NCBI GenBank assembly: GCA_036639955.1
Contig: JAVWHP010000008.1
Location: 7,430-71,429 of the forward strand
Length of the DNA stretch: 64,000 nt
Reading direction: 5' to 3'
Origin: JAVWHP01 sp036639955
GTDB lineage: Bacteria; Bacillota_I; Bacilli_A; Erysipelotrichales; Erysipelotrichaceae
Positions 36,432 through 45,750 of the stretch are shown one piece after another. Every line of letters starts with the position of its first letter. The first letter of the stretch is position 1. The position numbers and the translations under genes were made by a program. The notes under the pieces are model-generated. The model searched no databases, was not told the DNA's origin, and saw nothing but the letters and a program-made list of their open reading frames with translations.

Positions 36432-37058
36432 ATGGTCTTAACTGATGAGGAAATAGTATTCTTTAGTGAACAAATAGATTCTGAACCAATACAAGGAATA
36501 GATCCTAGTGTAATTGATAAAATGAATTATGAAGAAGTTGTTAAATCTCTAAGGATTAAACACTTACTTGATGGTAATACCTACACAAGAGAGGGTAATT
36601 ATTATTTAGAAGTTATAACTGGTTATAAACAATGTAATACACACCTAGCACTTGATCAGATGTTCATGGCTATTAATGATACCTATGTTTATATTTTACA
36701 TAAGGTAGATTTTGATTATAATGTTCTTTATGTACGTAAAGAAGTGATTGTAGATGAAATTATGAATTGTTTAAAGTTCACTAAATATAGTTCATTTGAA
36801 ACAATTCTAAATAATAAAATTTGGCAGGTTTCAAGAGATGCTGCTATTAATTTAATAAAAACTAAATTCCAATTTGAATTTAACTTAGGTAAATTTGTTG
36901 ATGGTCATATAGTATATTCAATAATTGTAGTAAATTATAGAGGTTTAAAATTCATGTATAATGATCTTAATGAAACATTCAGACAAATTCAACCAAAAGA
37001 GTTTAGAAGAGAAATAGAAAGTGTATTTGAAATAGTAGATAACAGTAAACTGAATTAA
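36432..37058 (+). CDS. Hypothetical protein (208 aa)
   Basis: I do not recognise a family with confidence. It is a soluble mixed alpha/beta protein, rich in Phe/Tyr/Ile strands (YVYILHKVDFDYNVLYV, HIVYSIIVVNYRGLKFMYN), starting with an acidic segment MVLTDEEIVFFSEQIDSEPI. The general plan faintly recalls EspG/DUF5081-type accessory proteins of type VII secretion loci, but this is only an impression. ATG at 36432 follows TGAGGTG; GTG at 36423 is part of that site. It is flanked by two terminators, so it is monocistronic. Confidence 0.5.
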   Translation: MVLTDEEIVFFSEQIDSEPIQGIDPSVIDKMNYEEVVKSLRIKHLLDGNTYTREGNYYLEVITGYKQCNTHLALDQMFMAINDTYVYILHKVDFDYNVLYVRKEVIVDEIMNCLKFTKYSSFETILNNKIWQVSRDAAINLIKTKFQFEFNLGKFVDGHIVYSIIVVNYRGLKFMYNDLNETFRQIQPKEFRREIESVFEIVDNSKLN

Positions 37059-37086
37059 AAAGAACGTTCCTTAGAACGTTCTTTAT
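37057..37086. terminator. Bidirectional terminator
   Basis: AAAGAACGTTC (37059-37069) pairs with GAACGTTCTTT (37074-37084). It lies between the convergent hypothetical gene (+) and bceB (-). Confidence 0.9.
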
Positions 37087-39114
37087 TTAATTCTTTTTCT
37101 TTTTAATGATCGCTTTATAACCAGAGTAAGTAACATAGAAATAAGCTAAGTATATAACTCCTATAATACATCCAGTAATTAAACTAGCACTTAATACACT
37201 AGATCGTCCCATCATAACAATTACATCATTCATACTTGTAATACCTACATAGCAATGTGCAATAGCTAATAGTAATGGTAACATAAAGTAAATTCCTATT
37301 TGTAGAAGAATAGTATGATTAATCATTTTTTCTTCAGTACCAATTTGTCTTAAAGTGTTATAACGTTTAACATTATCACTAGCATCACTTAACTGTTGAA
37401 TAGCTAATATAACAGCACTACTAATAATAAATATAATACCTAAATATAATCCTATATAAATGAATGTAATTGACATTCCTTTATTAGCTTCAAAAATTTC
37501 TGTTTTGTTATTTATCATAAATCTACCGATATTATTATTACTATCAGCACTTATAATATCACTTAATTTATTTTGATAGTTATCAGTAAGAGCAATCATA
37601 TCTGTATTTGGTTCTACATTAGCATTATAATAAATAGTATTTGGATTAATATTAGCAGGTATAATATCATCATTAACAATTATATATAATTCACTACTAA
37701 CTTGAGAAGTAATAAATGGAACTTCTGAATATTCTTCTACTAATTTAATGTCTTTATTGAATATTTCAAGTGTATTATTATAATCAAAATCTATTAATAT
37801 ATCTTCTAAGAAACTACGATACAATGTATTGATTCTTGCTTCATTACTACCCAAAGTGAGTTCATCTTTACCAGCGTTTCTAGCTTGTTTATTGAAATCT
37901 GATAATTTGATAATTTCTAATGGTTCATCCATTAAACTAGGTGGAATTGTTTCGATATCTTTCACATCAGTAGAGAATCTTTTCATTAAATTACCTAGTG
38001 TTGCTTTTTCACTAAAATAACTATATATATAATGTTCATCTTTAGTTTGATCACTAATTGATTCATTATATTGTTCTATTTCATTTAAGAACTCATTATT
38101 TATAGAATTATCTACATTGAAAGTTGTTATATAACTGCTAAAATCATAAGGAGTCATATTTTTTAAACTAGCATTTGATGAACTATTTAAATTAATACCT
38201 GTAGATAAAGCACCAATACTAAGTAATAGCATAATACAAACTACTGACATAGAAACAAAGTTAGAATTCATTTTACTACTAATTTGTCTTAAAACAAACA
38301 TATTTAGATTTTTAAAATATAGCTTTTTACTACATTGAGCAAATTTAAGTAGGAAACCTGCTAATGACATAAAGAATAATAAAGTTCCTACTGACCCAAT
38401 TATAATAACTCTAAGGATGTTAACTTTCATGAATCCAAATTCTAACATTTGATAGTAATCCCATCCTAATAAACATATTGATATAATAAATAGTATTACA
38501 GATAATTGAATATTTAATATTTTAAGAGATTCACTCTTACGCTCAGCATTTAATAAATCAATTAATTTATATTTGTTAAGAATTAATGTATTAAATAACA
38601 TTACAATAAAGAATATAATAGCGAATGCACATATTGTAACAATAGTTGCATGCATAGAAAACATAAATTTATAATTTAAAGATACTTCAAATAATGTAGC
38701 TGTAAATACTGTTAAAGCTTGTGAGAATATTACTCCAATAACTAAACCAGTAATTAAAGAAAATATACCTATTAAAACTGTTTCATATATTAATATTTTA
38801 GACATCTTACCTTTAGGCATACCTAGAATTGTATAAAGACCAAGTTCTTTTTTACGTCTTTTAATTAAAAAGTTATTGGCATATAAGATTAAAATCACTA
38901 ATACTATAGAAACAAATACAGATAGTATACTCATAACTTCAAATAACATTTTTACCATCCCTCTAGAACTATTAGATAATGATAATAATGCTTCTTGATC
39001 TTCAAAAGAATTAAAACTATAAAATAAAGCTACTGAAAATACTATAGTTAAGAAATATACAAGATAATCTTTATAGCTTTTCTTAACGTTAGATAGTGCT
39101 AGTTTAAAGTACAT
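37087..39114 (-). CDS. bceB: BceB-type ABC transporter permease (antimicrobial peptide detoxification)
   Basis: The long FtsX-like permease has about ten membrane helices with the large extracellular domain (about residues 305-520) between helices 7 and 8 that defines the BceB type. The start MYFKLALSNVKKSYKDY is typical; I chose ATG at 39114 with GGTGG upstream rather than GTG at 39129. RKKELGLYTILGMPKGKM marks the first FtsX coupling region. It works with BceA to free lipid II-cycle intermediates from peptides such as bacitracin, and relays flux to the neighbouring kinase. It overlaps bceA by 11 bases. Confidence 0.88.
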   Translation of the reverse strand: MYFKLALSNVKKSYKDYLVYFLTIVFSVALFYSFNSFEDQEALLSLSNSSRGMVKMLFEVMSILSVFVSIVLVILILYANNFLIKRRKKELGLYTILGMPKGKMSKILIYETVLIGIFSLITGLVIGVIFSQALTVFTATLFEVSLNYKFMFSMHATIVTICAFAIIFFIVMLFNTLILNKYKLIDLLNAERKSESLKILNIQLSVILFIISICLLGWDYYQMLEFGFMKVNILRVIIIGSVGTLLFFMSLAGFLLKFAQCSKKLYFKNLNMFVLRQISSKMNSNFVSMSVVCIMLLLSIGALSTGINLNSSSNASLKNMTPYDFSSYITTFNVDNSINNEFLNEIEQYNESISDQTKDEHYIYSYFSEKATLGNLMKRFSTDVKDIETIPPSLMDEPLEIIKLSDFNKQARNAGKDELTLGSNEARINTLYRSFLEDILIDFDYNNTLEIFNKDIKLVEEYSEVPFITSQVSSELYIIVNDDIIPANINPNTIYYNANVEPNTDMIALTDNYQNKLSDIISADSNNNIGRFMINNKTEIFEANKGMSITFIYIGLYLGIIFIISSAVILAIQQLSDASDNVKRYNTLRQIGTEEKMINHTILLQIGIYFMLPLLLAIAHCYVGITSMNDVIVMMGRSSVLSASLITGCIIGVIYLAYFYVTYSGYKAIIKKKKN

Positions 39115-39871
39115 TGCTATTGTCACCACCTAATAAAGTTACTACTTCTATAATCTTGTTAAAGAATTCTTTACGTGTATCATTTCCTCTTATTAATTCA
39201 TTAAATATTTTACCGTCTTTAATGAATAAGATACGATGTGCATAACTAGCAGTAAATGCATCATGAGTTACCATTAATATAGTTGATTCATCTTGTTTAT
39301 TTAATAGTTCTAAACTATCAAGTAACATTCTACTAGATTTAGAATCTAAGGCTCCAGTTGGTTCATCTGCTAATACAATACTTGGATTAGTAACTAATGC
39401 ACGACAACATGCAACACGTTGTTTTTGACCACCTGACATTTGAAAAGGGAATTTCTTTAATTCGTTTTCAATCTCTAATTTAGCAGCTATTTCTTTAATT
39501 CTTTTATCTATTTCAGAAGGTTTTACCTTTTGAATAGTTAAGGCTAAAGCAATGTTTTCATAAGCTGTTAATGTATCTAAAAGATTAAAATCTTGAAAGA
39601 TAAAACCTAATTCTTCTCTTCTGAAAGCAGATAAAGATCCTCTTTTTAATTTTGTAATATCTTTATCATTTATAACTATACTACCTGTAGTTGGGTTATC
39701 TATTGTTGCTATACAATTTAATAAAGTTGTTTTACCAGAACCACTAGGTCCCATAACACCAATGAATTCACCTTTAGAAACACTAAAACTTATGTTATCT
39801 ATAGCTTTAGTAATGTTAGAACCTTTACCATAATATTTCTCTATTGAGCTTACTTCCAATATATTTTTCAT
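39104..39871 (-). CDS. bceA: BceA-type ABC transporter ATPase
   Basis: A complete ABC ATPase of the MacB/LolD-like class: Walker A GPSGSGKTTLLN (about 40-51), Q-loop FIFQDFNLLD, signature QMSGGQKQRVACCRAL, Walker B SIVLADEPTGALD, and switch His in LMVTHD. Extra C-terminal residues are normal for BceA. ACGGAGGT precedes the ATG. The gene starts about 100 bases downstream of the histidine kinase gene and shares a transcript with bceB. Confidence 0.92.
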   Translation of the reverse strand: MKNILEVSSIEKYYGKGSNITKAIDNISFSVSKGEFIGVMGPSGSGKTTLLNCIATIDNPTTGSIVINDKDITKLKRGSLSAFRREELGFIFQDFNLLDTLTAYENIALALTIQKVKPSEIDKRIKEIAAKLEIENELKKFPFQMSGGQKQRVACCRALVTNPSIVLADEPTGALDSKSSRMLLDSLELLNKQDESTILMVTHDAFTASYAHRILFIKDGKIFNELIRGNDTRKEFFNKIIEVVTLLGGDNSNVL

Positions 39872-39951
39872 ATTTACCTCCGTAGCCCTTGCTACATGAA
39901 CATTATATTATTAATGATAAAACTGAACAATCGATTTATATTACAGTTGTC

Positions 39952-39965
39952 TTACAATAGTGTAA
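39952..39965 (-). promoter_or_regulatory. Candidate BceR operator ahead of bceAB
   Basis: The dyad TTACA-ATAG-TGTAA lies in the 98-base gap between the kinase gene and bceA. Known BceR-type sites are inverted repeats separated by 4 bases (TGTGAC-N4-GTCACA), so the architecture matches although the bases differ. Confidence 0.4.
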
Positions 39966-39969
39966 TAAA

Positions 39970-40980
39970 CTATCTCATTAATATATGATTACTTAAAGGG
40001 AAATTAATTGTTATACAAAGACCATTATTATCATTAATAGAAGCACTAATATTTAAGTTTAATTTAGTACATAGTTTTTTACATAGATACAAACCCATAC
40101 CAGTAGATTTAGCAATATTACGACCATTACTACCAGTAAAACCTTTATTAAATAATCTATCTAATTCTGATTCTAATACACCAATACCATTATCATTAAT
40201 CTTTAATAATAGGCTATTAGAAGCTATAGTAGTATTAATATCTATCTTACCATTATTTGGTACATATTTAAGACTATTACCTATAATTTGATTAAGGATA
40301 AAAGATAACCATTTCTCATCACTAAAAACATTAACATCACAGTTAGTGATGTTAATAGCTATATTCTTTAAAATGAAAGAACGACTATTCTTCTTAATAA
40401 CATTATTTATCTGTTTCATTAAATTTAATTCTTTTATTATATAATCTTTTTCTACTGAATTGCTTCTAGCATAAAATAATGCTTGCTCAACATAATCTTC
40501 TACTTTTTCAATTTCATTATTTATAGAAATAGTAGTATCATTTTTAGAATTCTCTATGATTAATTTACTAGCAGCTAAAGGGGTTTTAATTTCATGGACC
40601 CACATTTCAATATATTCTCTATATTCTCTATTATCTATTTCATAAGCATGAATTTTTTCATGGAAATAACGATCTGTAATTCTTATTGTATCAAATAATC
40701 TAATACCATCATAAAAACTAGGTTCATCTACTATTTCATGAATAAGTACTTTATTATCAATTCCTTCAGAAGTCTTATTTAATTCTTTATAAAAGCTATA
40801 ACGTCGATAATATTCTACTAGTAATACACATACATCGATAGATAATAAAGATATAATTATCATTAAAGTTACACTAGATGGAGTATTAGTTACTTTACAA
40901 AAAAAATAAAAAAATATAACTATAAATATAGTATATATAATTAGATATAGTTTATCTAATATTAAGTCTTTAATTTTCAT
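39970..40980 (-). CDS. BceS-type intramembrane-sensing histidine kinase
   Basis: Two membrane helices (about 10-30 and 37-57) with almost no extracellular loop make this an intramembrane-sensing kinase, as in BceS. It is thought to sense transporter activity rather than the peptide. The phosphorylated His is at about 129 in EMWVHEIKTPLAASKL. ATP-binding boxes include NQIIGNSLKYVPNNG, INDNGIGVLESEL and STGMGLYLCKKL. Length 336 is typical. Its start overlaps the end of the response regulator gene by 11 bases. Confidence 0.88.
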   Translation of the reverse strand: MKIKDLILDKLYLIIYTIFIVIFFYFFCKVTNTPSSVTLMIIISLLSIDVCVLLVEYYRRYSFYKELNKTSEGIDNKVLIHEIVDEPSFYDGIRLFDTIRITDRYFHEKIHAYEIDNREYREYIEMWVHEIKTPLAASKLIIENSKNDTTISINNEIEKVEDYVEQALFYARSNSVEKDYIIKELNLMKQINNVIKKNSRSFILKNIAINITNCDVNVFSDEKWLSFILNQIIGNSLKYVPNNGKIDINTTIASNSLLLKINDNGIGVLESELDRLFNKGFTGSNGRNIAKSTGMGLYLCKKLCTKLNLNISASINDNNGLCITINFPLSNHILMR

Positions 40981-41644
40981 ATATGATATATCCTAAGCCT
41001 CGCTTAGTAGTAATTAAATCATCTAGTTTTATAAACTCTAGTTTCTTTCTTAAACGATTAATATTAACAGTTAAAGTATTATCATCAATAAATAAATCAC
41101 AATCCCACATATATTGCATAAGTTCTGTTCTAGATACTATCTTATTCTTGTTTATAAATAAACAGTGAATTATTCTTAATTCATTCTTTGTAAGGTCTGT
41201 TACATTACCATTAGTGCTTAAAGTACTTTTAGATATATTTAATTCTATATTATTTAATTGTAGTATATTAGCATTATTAGCATCATAACTTCTTTTAATT
41301 ACTCCAGATATTCTAGCTAAAAGAATTTGAGGATTATAAGGTTTAGTAATATAATCATCAGCACCTAAATTAATACTTAATAATTCATCAAGTTGTGAGT
41401 CTCTACTAGTAACTACTATTATTGGAGTATTACTAGTTTTTCTTATTTCTTTACATATATAATGGCCATCATAATAAGGTAGGTTTAAATCTAATAAAAT
41501 TAGATGTGGTTTAACTTTAGTAACATCTTCTATGATGTTACTAAAGTTAATAGGAGTAATTACCTCATAATTATATTTAGTAAGGTAAACACTTAGTTCA
41601 TTCCTTATTGTATTGTCATCTTCTATAATCATTATTTTATACAT
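40970..41644 (-). CDS. BceR-type OmpR-family response regulator
   Basis: The receiver has the acidic pocket IIEDDN (about 6-11), phosphoacceptor Asp52 in LILLDLNLPYYDG, VVTSRD and the Lys in YITKPYNP. The C-terminal winged helix ends LEFIKLDDLITTKRGLGYII. It should activate bceAB when peptide antibiotics stress the wall. AGGTGAAG precedes the ATG. It is the first gene of the bceRS-bceAB block. Confidence 0.9.
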   Translation of the reverse strand: MYKIMIIEDDNTIRNELSVYLTKYNYEVITPINFSNIIEDVTKVKPHLILLDLNLPYYDGHYICKEIRKTSNTPIIVVTSRDSQLDELLSINLGADDYITKPYNPQILLARISGVIKRSYDANNANILQLNNIELNISKSTLSTNGNVTDLTKNELRIIHCLFINKNKIVSRTELMQYMWDCDLFIDDNTLTVNINRLRKKLEFIKLDDLITTKRGLGYIIYEN

Positions 41645-41863
41645 ATCTTCACCTCCCCTTTATTATAAGGGAATATTGATTAAATTCAAGGGGGGGATGA
41701 AGGATAAGGCCATAAAACCTTTATAAATGAATATAAAATGAAGAAACTTTGTAAGTTTAAATAAACTAACAAACATTTAAAGGGGAAGATAGGGGAGGAA
41801 GGGATAATAAGAAGAAATGACATATAGGAAGATGAGATAAAAAATAAGGAAAGAGGAGAAGAA

Positions 41864-42781
41864 GTGAATAAAGAAATAAGCGGGGGAAATGATGGAATAT
41901 ATAAAAGAAGAGCAAAAGGAACAGGATCAATATATAAGTTAAGTGGAATTAGAAGAAACCCTTGGGTAGCATGCATAACAATCGGGTATAACAATGAAAA
42001 TGGAAAACAGCAACAGAAACCTATAGGATACTTTAAGACACGTGATGAAGCAGTAAAAGCATTACCAAGTGTCACAGTAAAAACAAGATATATAACAAAT
42101 ATGCATAAAGAACCTAAATTAATAGAAATATGGAATAGTATATATGAAGAGGAAATCCAATATCTTTCATCATCATCAAAAACAGGGTATAAAGCTGCCA
42201 TTAATAATTTTTCAGAACTATTTGAACTGAGTATAGTTGATATAGATATCCGTAATATACAACCAATATTCACAAAAATGGTAAGAGAAAAAAGTGGAAA
42301 ATCAAAGTTAAATAAAGCTAGAACAGTTATTTCAAAAATTTATAGCTATGCAATAAAATATGATTATGTAGAAAAAGACTACTCTACTTATATCAAGTAT
42401 ACAAGTATAAAGGAACAAACAGAACTTCATGTTCCTTTAACACATAAAGAGATAAAATTGTTATGGGAAATTGGATCTTATAGTTCTTTAATATGTTTAT
42501 TATTAATTTATACGGGCCTTAGACCTAAAGAACTATTTGAACTTGAACGTATAAATATCCATCTTAGTGATAAATATATTATTGCTGGTTCAAAGACAAA
42601 TAATGGGAGGAATCGTATTATACCTCTTCATGATGAAATTGTTCCAATTATCAAACAACTTATAAGTGTTAATAATAGTTATAAATATTTGCTTTCTAAT
42701 TCTGTTAATTCTAATTCTTATAATAGTTTTAGGTTGAATATATTTGAACCTTTAATTCCTTTTTATGTTTTTAAGTATTGA
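41864..42781 (+). pseudogene. Tyrosine integrase, 3'-truncated
   Basis: The N-terminal arm-binding domain (GSIYKLSGIRRNPWVACITI and the IGYFKTRDEAVKAL helix) and the SAM-like core-binding domain (IEIWNSIYEEEIQYLSS to about residue 185) are intact. The catalytic domain begins normally with the first Arg at about 219 (LIYTGLRPKELFEL) and continues through IPLHDEIVPII. The protein stops at 305 residues, before the HxLRH box, the second His and the active Tyr. The next 120 bases do not contain the rest in any frame. It cannot be active and probably marks an old phage or ICE-type insertion. GAGGAG precedes the GTG start. Confidence 0.8.
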
Positions 42782-42840
42782 TACAAAAATTCGTGCTAAT
42801 AATATAATGTGTATTTTTTATAAAAAAATTCCAAATCATA

Positions 42841-42869
42841 TTGACAATTATTAACAGTTTTTATACAAT
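42841..42869 (+). promoter_or_regulatory. Strong promoter of the first toxin-like locus
   Basis: TTGACA (42841-42846) and TACAAT (42864-42869) have 17-base spacing. AAAGGAGGAG (42887-42896) follows as ribosome site for the first gene. The promoter lies just after the truncated integrase. Confidence 0.75.
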
Positions 42870-42902
42870 AGTTAATAGAAATGAAAAAGGAGGAGATCAA
42901 GT

Positions 42903-43262
42903 TTGTTTTCAGATACTATGGAGTATTACAATGATACAGAAGAACAAAGAGTTCAAAAAAGATACAAACAAAAAGCTAATTATTATGAAATGAGAAGAGA
43001 TTCTTTAGAAGTGGCCATAAATAAGATTGAAACTACATATTCTGAACTGAACACAAATGTTTTTAATAATATAGAAATTTCATCAACACCAAGTGATATA
43101 GTAAATTTCACATATGATGAAGTGGCTTATAATAATGAAGTTGAACTTAAGCTAATTATTTTGCATGTGGAAGAATCAATCTCTATTTTAAAAATGGAAT
43201 TGGCAAAAATAGAGGATAGTTATTATTTATATTATGGTAAAGCAATTAATGGAGGTGACTAG
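42903..43262 (+). CDS. Small helical protein, DUF5082/YwqH-like helper
   Basis: The protein is predicted almost wholly alpha-helical. A long first helix (EQRVQKRYKQKANYYEMRRD) and two further helices are separated by a short NFTYDE linker, and a C-terminal helix VEESISILKMELAKIEDSYY ends the chain. This antiparallel hairpin plan is that of WXG100-like and YwqH-like helpers found at the head of LXG toxin operons. The start is TTG with GGAGGAG 7 bases upstream. It is the first gene after a strong promoter and 2 bases before the next helper gene. Confidence 0.55.
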   Translation: MFSDTMEYYNDTEEQRVQKRYKQKANYYEMRRDSLEVAINKIETTYSELNTNVFNNIEISSTPSDIVNFTYDEVAYNNEVELKLIILHVEESISILKMELAKIEDSYYLYYGKAINGGD

Positions 43263-43264
43263 TA

Positions 43265-43585
43265 ATGGGGGTAAATAAACCAAGCAATTTTGACATAACA
43301 TTTAGTTCTGAGTTATTTACTATTGCTGACAAAGCGAATAAGCTGTTCTTAACTGATTTTATTGATAGTAAAATTGCTTTAGAACGTATTTTAAATAATA
43401 TTCAATCTGAAGATGGGTTCAAAGGTAAGGCTTGTTTTGGCTTTGTAGAAATTTTTGAAATATTATTAATGTATCATAATGATTTAATTTTGGAATTTCC
43501 AGATTTATATAAAGCTTTTTCCGATCAAAGTGATAAATTAGCTGAAATTGATTATCTCAATATAATGCTTCAAAAGCACAAATGA
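43265..43585 (+). CDS. Small helper protein of the toxin-like locus (WXG100-like size)
   Basis: A 106-residue, mainly helical protein with no known motif that I can assign. IALERILNNIQSEDGFKGKA resembles the segment in WXG/LXG-associated small proteins where a helical hairpin turns around a G-x-A patch. It starts 2 bases after the first helper gene. The assignment to a secretion-helper role rests on size, helicity and context, not on a diagnostic residue. Confidence 0.5.
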   Translation: MGVNKPSNFDITFSSELFTIADKANKLFLTDFIDSKIALERILNNIQSEDGFKGKACFGFVEIFEILLMYHNDLILEFPDLYKAFSDQSDKLAEIDYLNIMLQKHK

Positions 43586-43699
43586 CATCTTGTAAATACA
43601 AAAGAGAATTAATCTATAATTCATATTATCGATACCAAAGTTATAGTTAATTAAGATTAATTAGTAATCAATATTTAAAGTGTTTTGAAAGGAGAAAAC

Positions 43700-44041
43700 A
43701 TGTGTAATGAAATTAAAATAGATCTTAGAATGATAGAATATGTAAAAGCAATTTTACCCGAAATTTCAAGGATAAACAATTTTATAGGATTTCAGGCAAT
43801 ACTATTAAAGAAAACACAAGAAGAAAAAGGCAAATATGCATTAATTTTAGAAGATAAAATAGAAATGTCCATAAATCAGTTAACTACATTATCTCTTTAT
43901 TATAGCGGTTTAGCAAATAGTCTAATAACAATTGTTTCACAATATGAAAAGTTAGATGAAAGTTTATGCTTACAGATTGAACAATTTAATATCAATTTCG
44001 CAACGCTGAATAATACGTATAAGATAAATTATGACAAATAG
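43700..44041 (+). CDS. Helical helper immediately upstream of toxin-like gene
   Basis: The 113-residue helical protein is paralogous to the broken helper at 62645-62961. Both start M-(C/N)-x-E-I-x-I-D, then run through two long helices with an internal ELTxQ/QLTTL-type segment (SINQLTTLSLYYSGLANSL here). Its end overlaps the toxin-like gene by 11 bases, and the second locus repeats this overlap. I take ATG 43700 with AAAGGAG upstream, not TTG 43685. It probably forms a complex with the N-terminal helical domain of the downstream protein for export. Confidence 0.6.
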   Translation: MCNEIKIDLRMIEYVKAILPEISRINNFIGFQAILLKKTQEEKGKYALILEDKIEMSINQLTTLSLYYSGLANSLITIVSQYEKLDESLCLQIEQFNINFATLNNTYKINYDK

Positions 44042-45041
44042 ATATAATTTCAATGCATATTACTGGAGCGAAGAGGTAGAGTATTGTAAACGAGTGAAAA
44101 ATATGCTTTCCACTTTAGCTATTATAGATGCACAGATTGTTAATGCTTATTATCAATTTCAGTGTGAAGGCCTGTACAATAACCATAGATGTTATGAATA
44201 TTCAAGTATTGAAACAAGGATCAATTATTGCTATCAAACTATTGAGATAATGCTGTCTTATTGTTTTGTGCTTTCTAAAAAATTTATAGAATCTGAAAAC
44301 GCATTTGCCTTAAGTATTTCTAAAGCTATTGAAGAGACGTCTCTTTTAGATATCAACTCATATGAAATAAGTAATTCATTAAATATTACAGAACCAGAAT
44401 CAATAACAACGACAACTTATGCTAATTATAATCCTAATCAGATAAAGACAAAAAATATTTTTATTCAAAAAAATAAAATCAATCTGACAGATATAAATGT
44501 CTTTGGAAGTATGTTCTCTTTCACGAATAATAAGCAAATTAAATTAAATGAAAAATTGTTATGCTCGATTCATATAACTGAAGAAGAACGACTAAAACTT
44601 TATAAAGAACAAATTGAATTTTATAATAACATATTACCTACGAAATTTGATAATGATGTTATATCCTCTAACGAAGAATTATCTAATATTTTAAATTTAG
44701 TGCCTTTTATAGGTAGTGCAAAAAATATTATTGAGGGGGTTGCTGGAAGAACTCTAGATGGCGAGAAACTCTCGAGAAAAGATCAAGCCTTTACTTTAGC
44801 TAATGGAACAATTAATGGTCTTGTTGACAGTTTTACTTTTGGCACAGTTAAAATATACTTAAAGATGCCCAAAGCTAATTTCAAATCTAAAATAAAGAAA
44901 ATCACTACTGTAATTAGAAAAGATTTTACAAATAACATAGTTAAAGAATCTGTTTTAGGCACATTAGAACAAACTACAAAAAATGAAACTCTTATTAATA
45001 AGTTAGACTTAGCAGTATCTCTATATGGTATAATTAAATAG
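44031..45041 (+). CDS. LXG-like/pre-toxin-TG protein lacking a toxin tip
   Basis: Residues 1-110 form a helical N-domain similar to that of the protein at 62948. After a Thr/Asn-rich linker, about residues 222-250 match the pre-toxin TG domain: LNLVPFIGSAKNIIEGVAGR, then TLDGEKLSRKDQA, with the conserved P-x-x-G-x-x-K---E---G---L-GE-L pattern. Only about 75 residues follow (NGLVDSFTFGTVKIYL to LAVSLYGIIK), and these align with the trunk of the second-locus protein. The chain then stops where that protein continues. Normal polymorphic toxins carry a C-terminal enzymatic domain of 100 or more residues here, so this looks like a trunk that has lost, or never had, its tip. Confidence 0.65.
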   Translation: MTNRYNFNAYYWSEEVEYCKRVKNMLSTLAIIDAQIVNAYYQFQCEGLYNNHRCYEYSSIETRINYCYQTIEIMLSYCFVLSKKFIESENAFALSISKAIEETSLLDINSYEISNSLNITEPESITTTTYANYNPNQIKTKNIFIQKNKINLTDINVFGSMFSFTNNKQIKLNEKLLCSIHITEEERLKLYKEQIEFYNNILPTKFDNDVISSNEELSNILNLVPFIGSAKNIIEGVAGRTLDGEKLSRKDQAFTLANGTINGLVDSFTFGTVKIYLKMPKANFKSKIKKITTVIRKDFTNNIVKESVLGTLEQTTKNETLINKLDLAVSLYGIIK

Positions 45042-45059
45042 AAAGAGAGAAAATTTCAA

Positions 45060-45719
45060 ATGAAAAATAAAATTAAAGCAGTTCTTTGTGTATTAATAGC
45101 TATAATTTTTTCTGTGCAATTGAAAAGGGCATTCTTAAACTATAGCCCTTCAGCTATAGAAAAAAGAGAATTAGAAGAATTCAACGAGAAAATGGAAAAG
45201 AACATACAAATAGCTAAGGCAGATGGTAGTTATGGAAGACCGACATATATTACGGCAATGATTGAGGCAGGTATAGACGAAAAAAAATATGTTCTTAACG
45301 ATAGTGAGTATTTTCACTGTGATTATCTATTTGACGAAAATGGTAATAAGTTGCTTGATTTTGCTATTAGGAAGTTTATTCCAGTTTCACGTCATCATAT
45401 ATTGATTATAGATAAAGCTAATAATAAGCATTTATTTAATGTTAAAGAAAACAGACTATCTAATCTTGAATTTATTGATATAGGTATAGTTAGTGAGTAT
45501 GAAATAGTGAATGGAAAAGAGGTATTAAAACCATATACAGATTTAATACAACTAAAAGGTAAAGATAATCAAGTAAGCTATTATAACCAAGACGAAGAAG
45601 TAGTAGCAAAATCTATTTCTAAATGTTGTTTAAGAGTTAATGTTTTAAAAACTAAGGATGGTTACAAGGAAGATGAAAAAAAGCTTTACGAAGTTATGGA
45701 TTGGGAAAAATATTCATAA
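45060..45719 (+). CDS. Membrane-anchored protein, candidate immunity protein (copy 1)
   Basis: An N-terminal signal-anchor (KIKAVLCVLIAIIFSVQL) is followed by a helical stretch and a beta-rich domain of repeated strands: LFDENGNKLLDFAIRKFIPV, HHILIIDKANNKHLFNV, then LIQLKGKDNQVSYYNQDEE, which suggests propeller-like blades. It is paralogous to the next gene, and both share (N)KHLFNVK-(E/Q)N, EPYTD(L/I)IQ-KG-DN and YYN-DEE. Position right after the toxin-like gene is typical for immunity genes, but no family assignment supports it. The start is ATG after AGAGAGAAAA, a weak ribosome site. Confidence 0.5.
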   Translation: MKNKIKAVLCVLIAIIFSVQLKRAFLNYSPSAIEKRELEEFNEKMEKNIQIAKADGSYGRPTYITAMIEAGIDEKKYVLNDSEYFHCDYLFDENGNKLLDFAIRKFIPVSRHHILIIDKANNKHLFNVKENRLSNLEFIDIGIVSEYEIVNGKEVLKPYTDLIQLKGKDNQVSYYNQDEEVVAKSISKCCLRVNVLKTKDGYKEDEKKLYEVMDWEKYS

Positions 45720-45750
45720 TTAATTATATTGAAAAAATGGGAGGTTCATA

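Noticed and set aside
41686..42273. Minus-strand hydrophobic frame across the integrase
   Set aside because: It lies antisense to a recognisable integrase reading frame and has the low-complexity composition of a complement frame.
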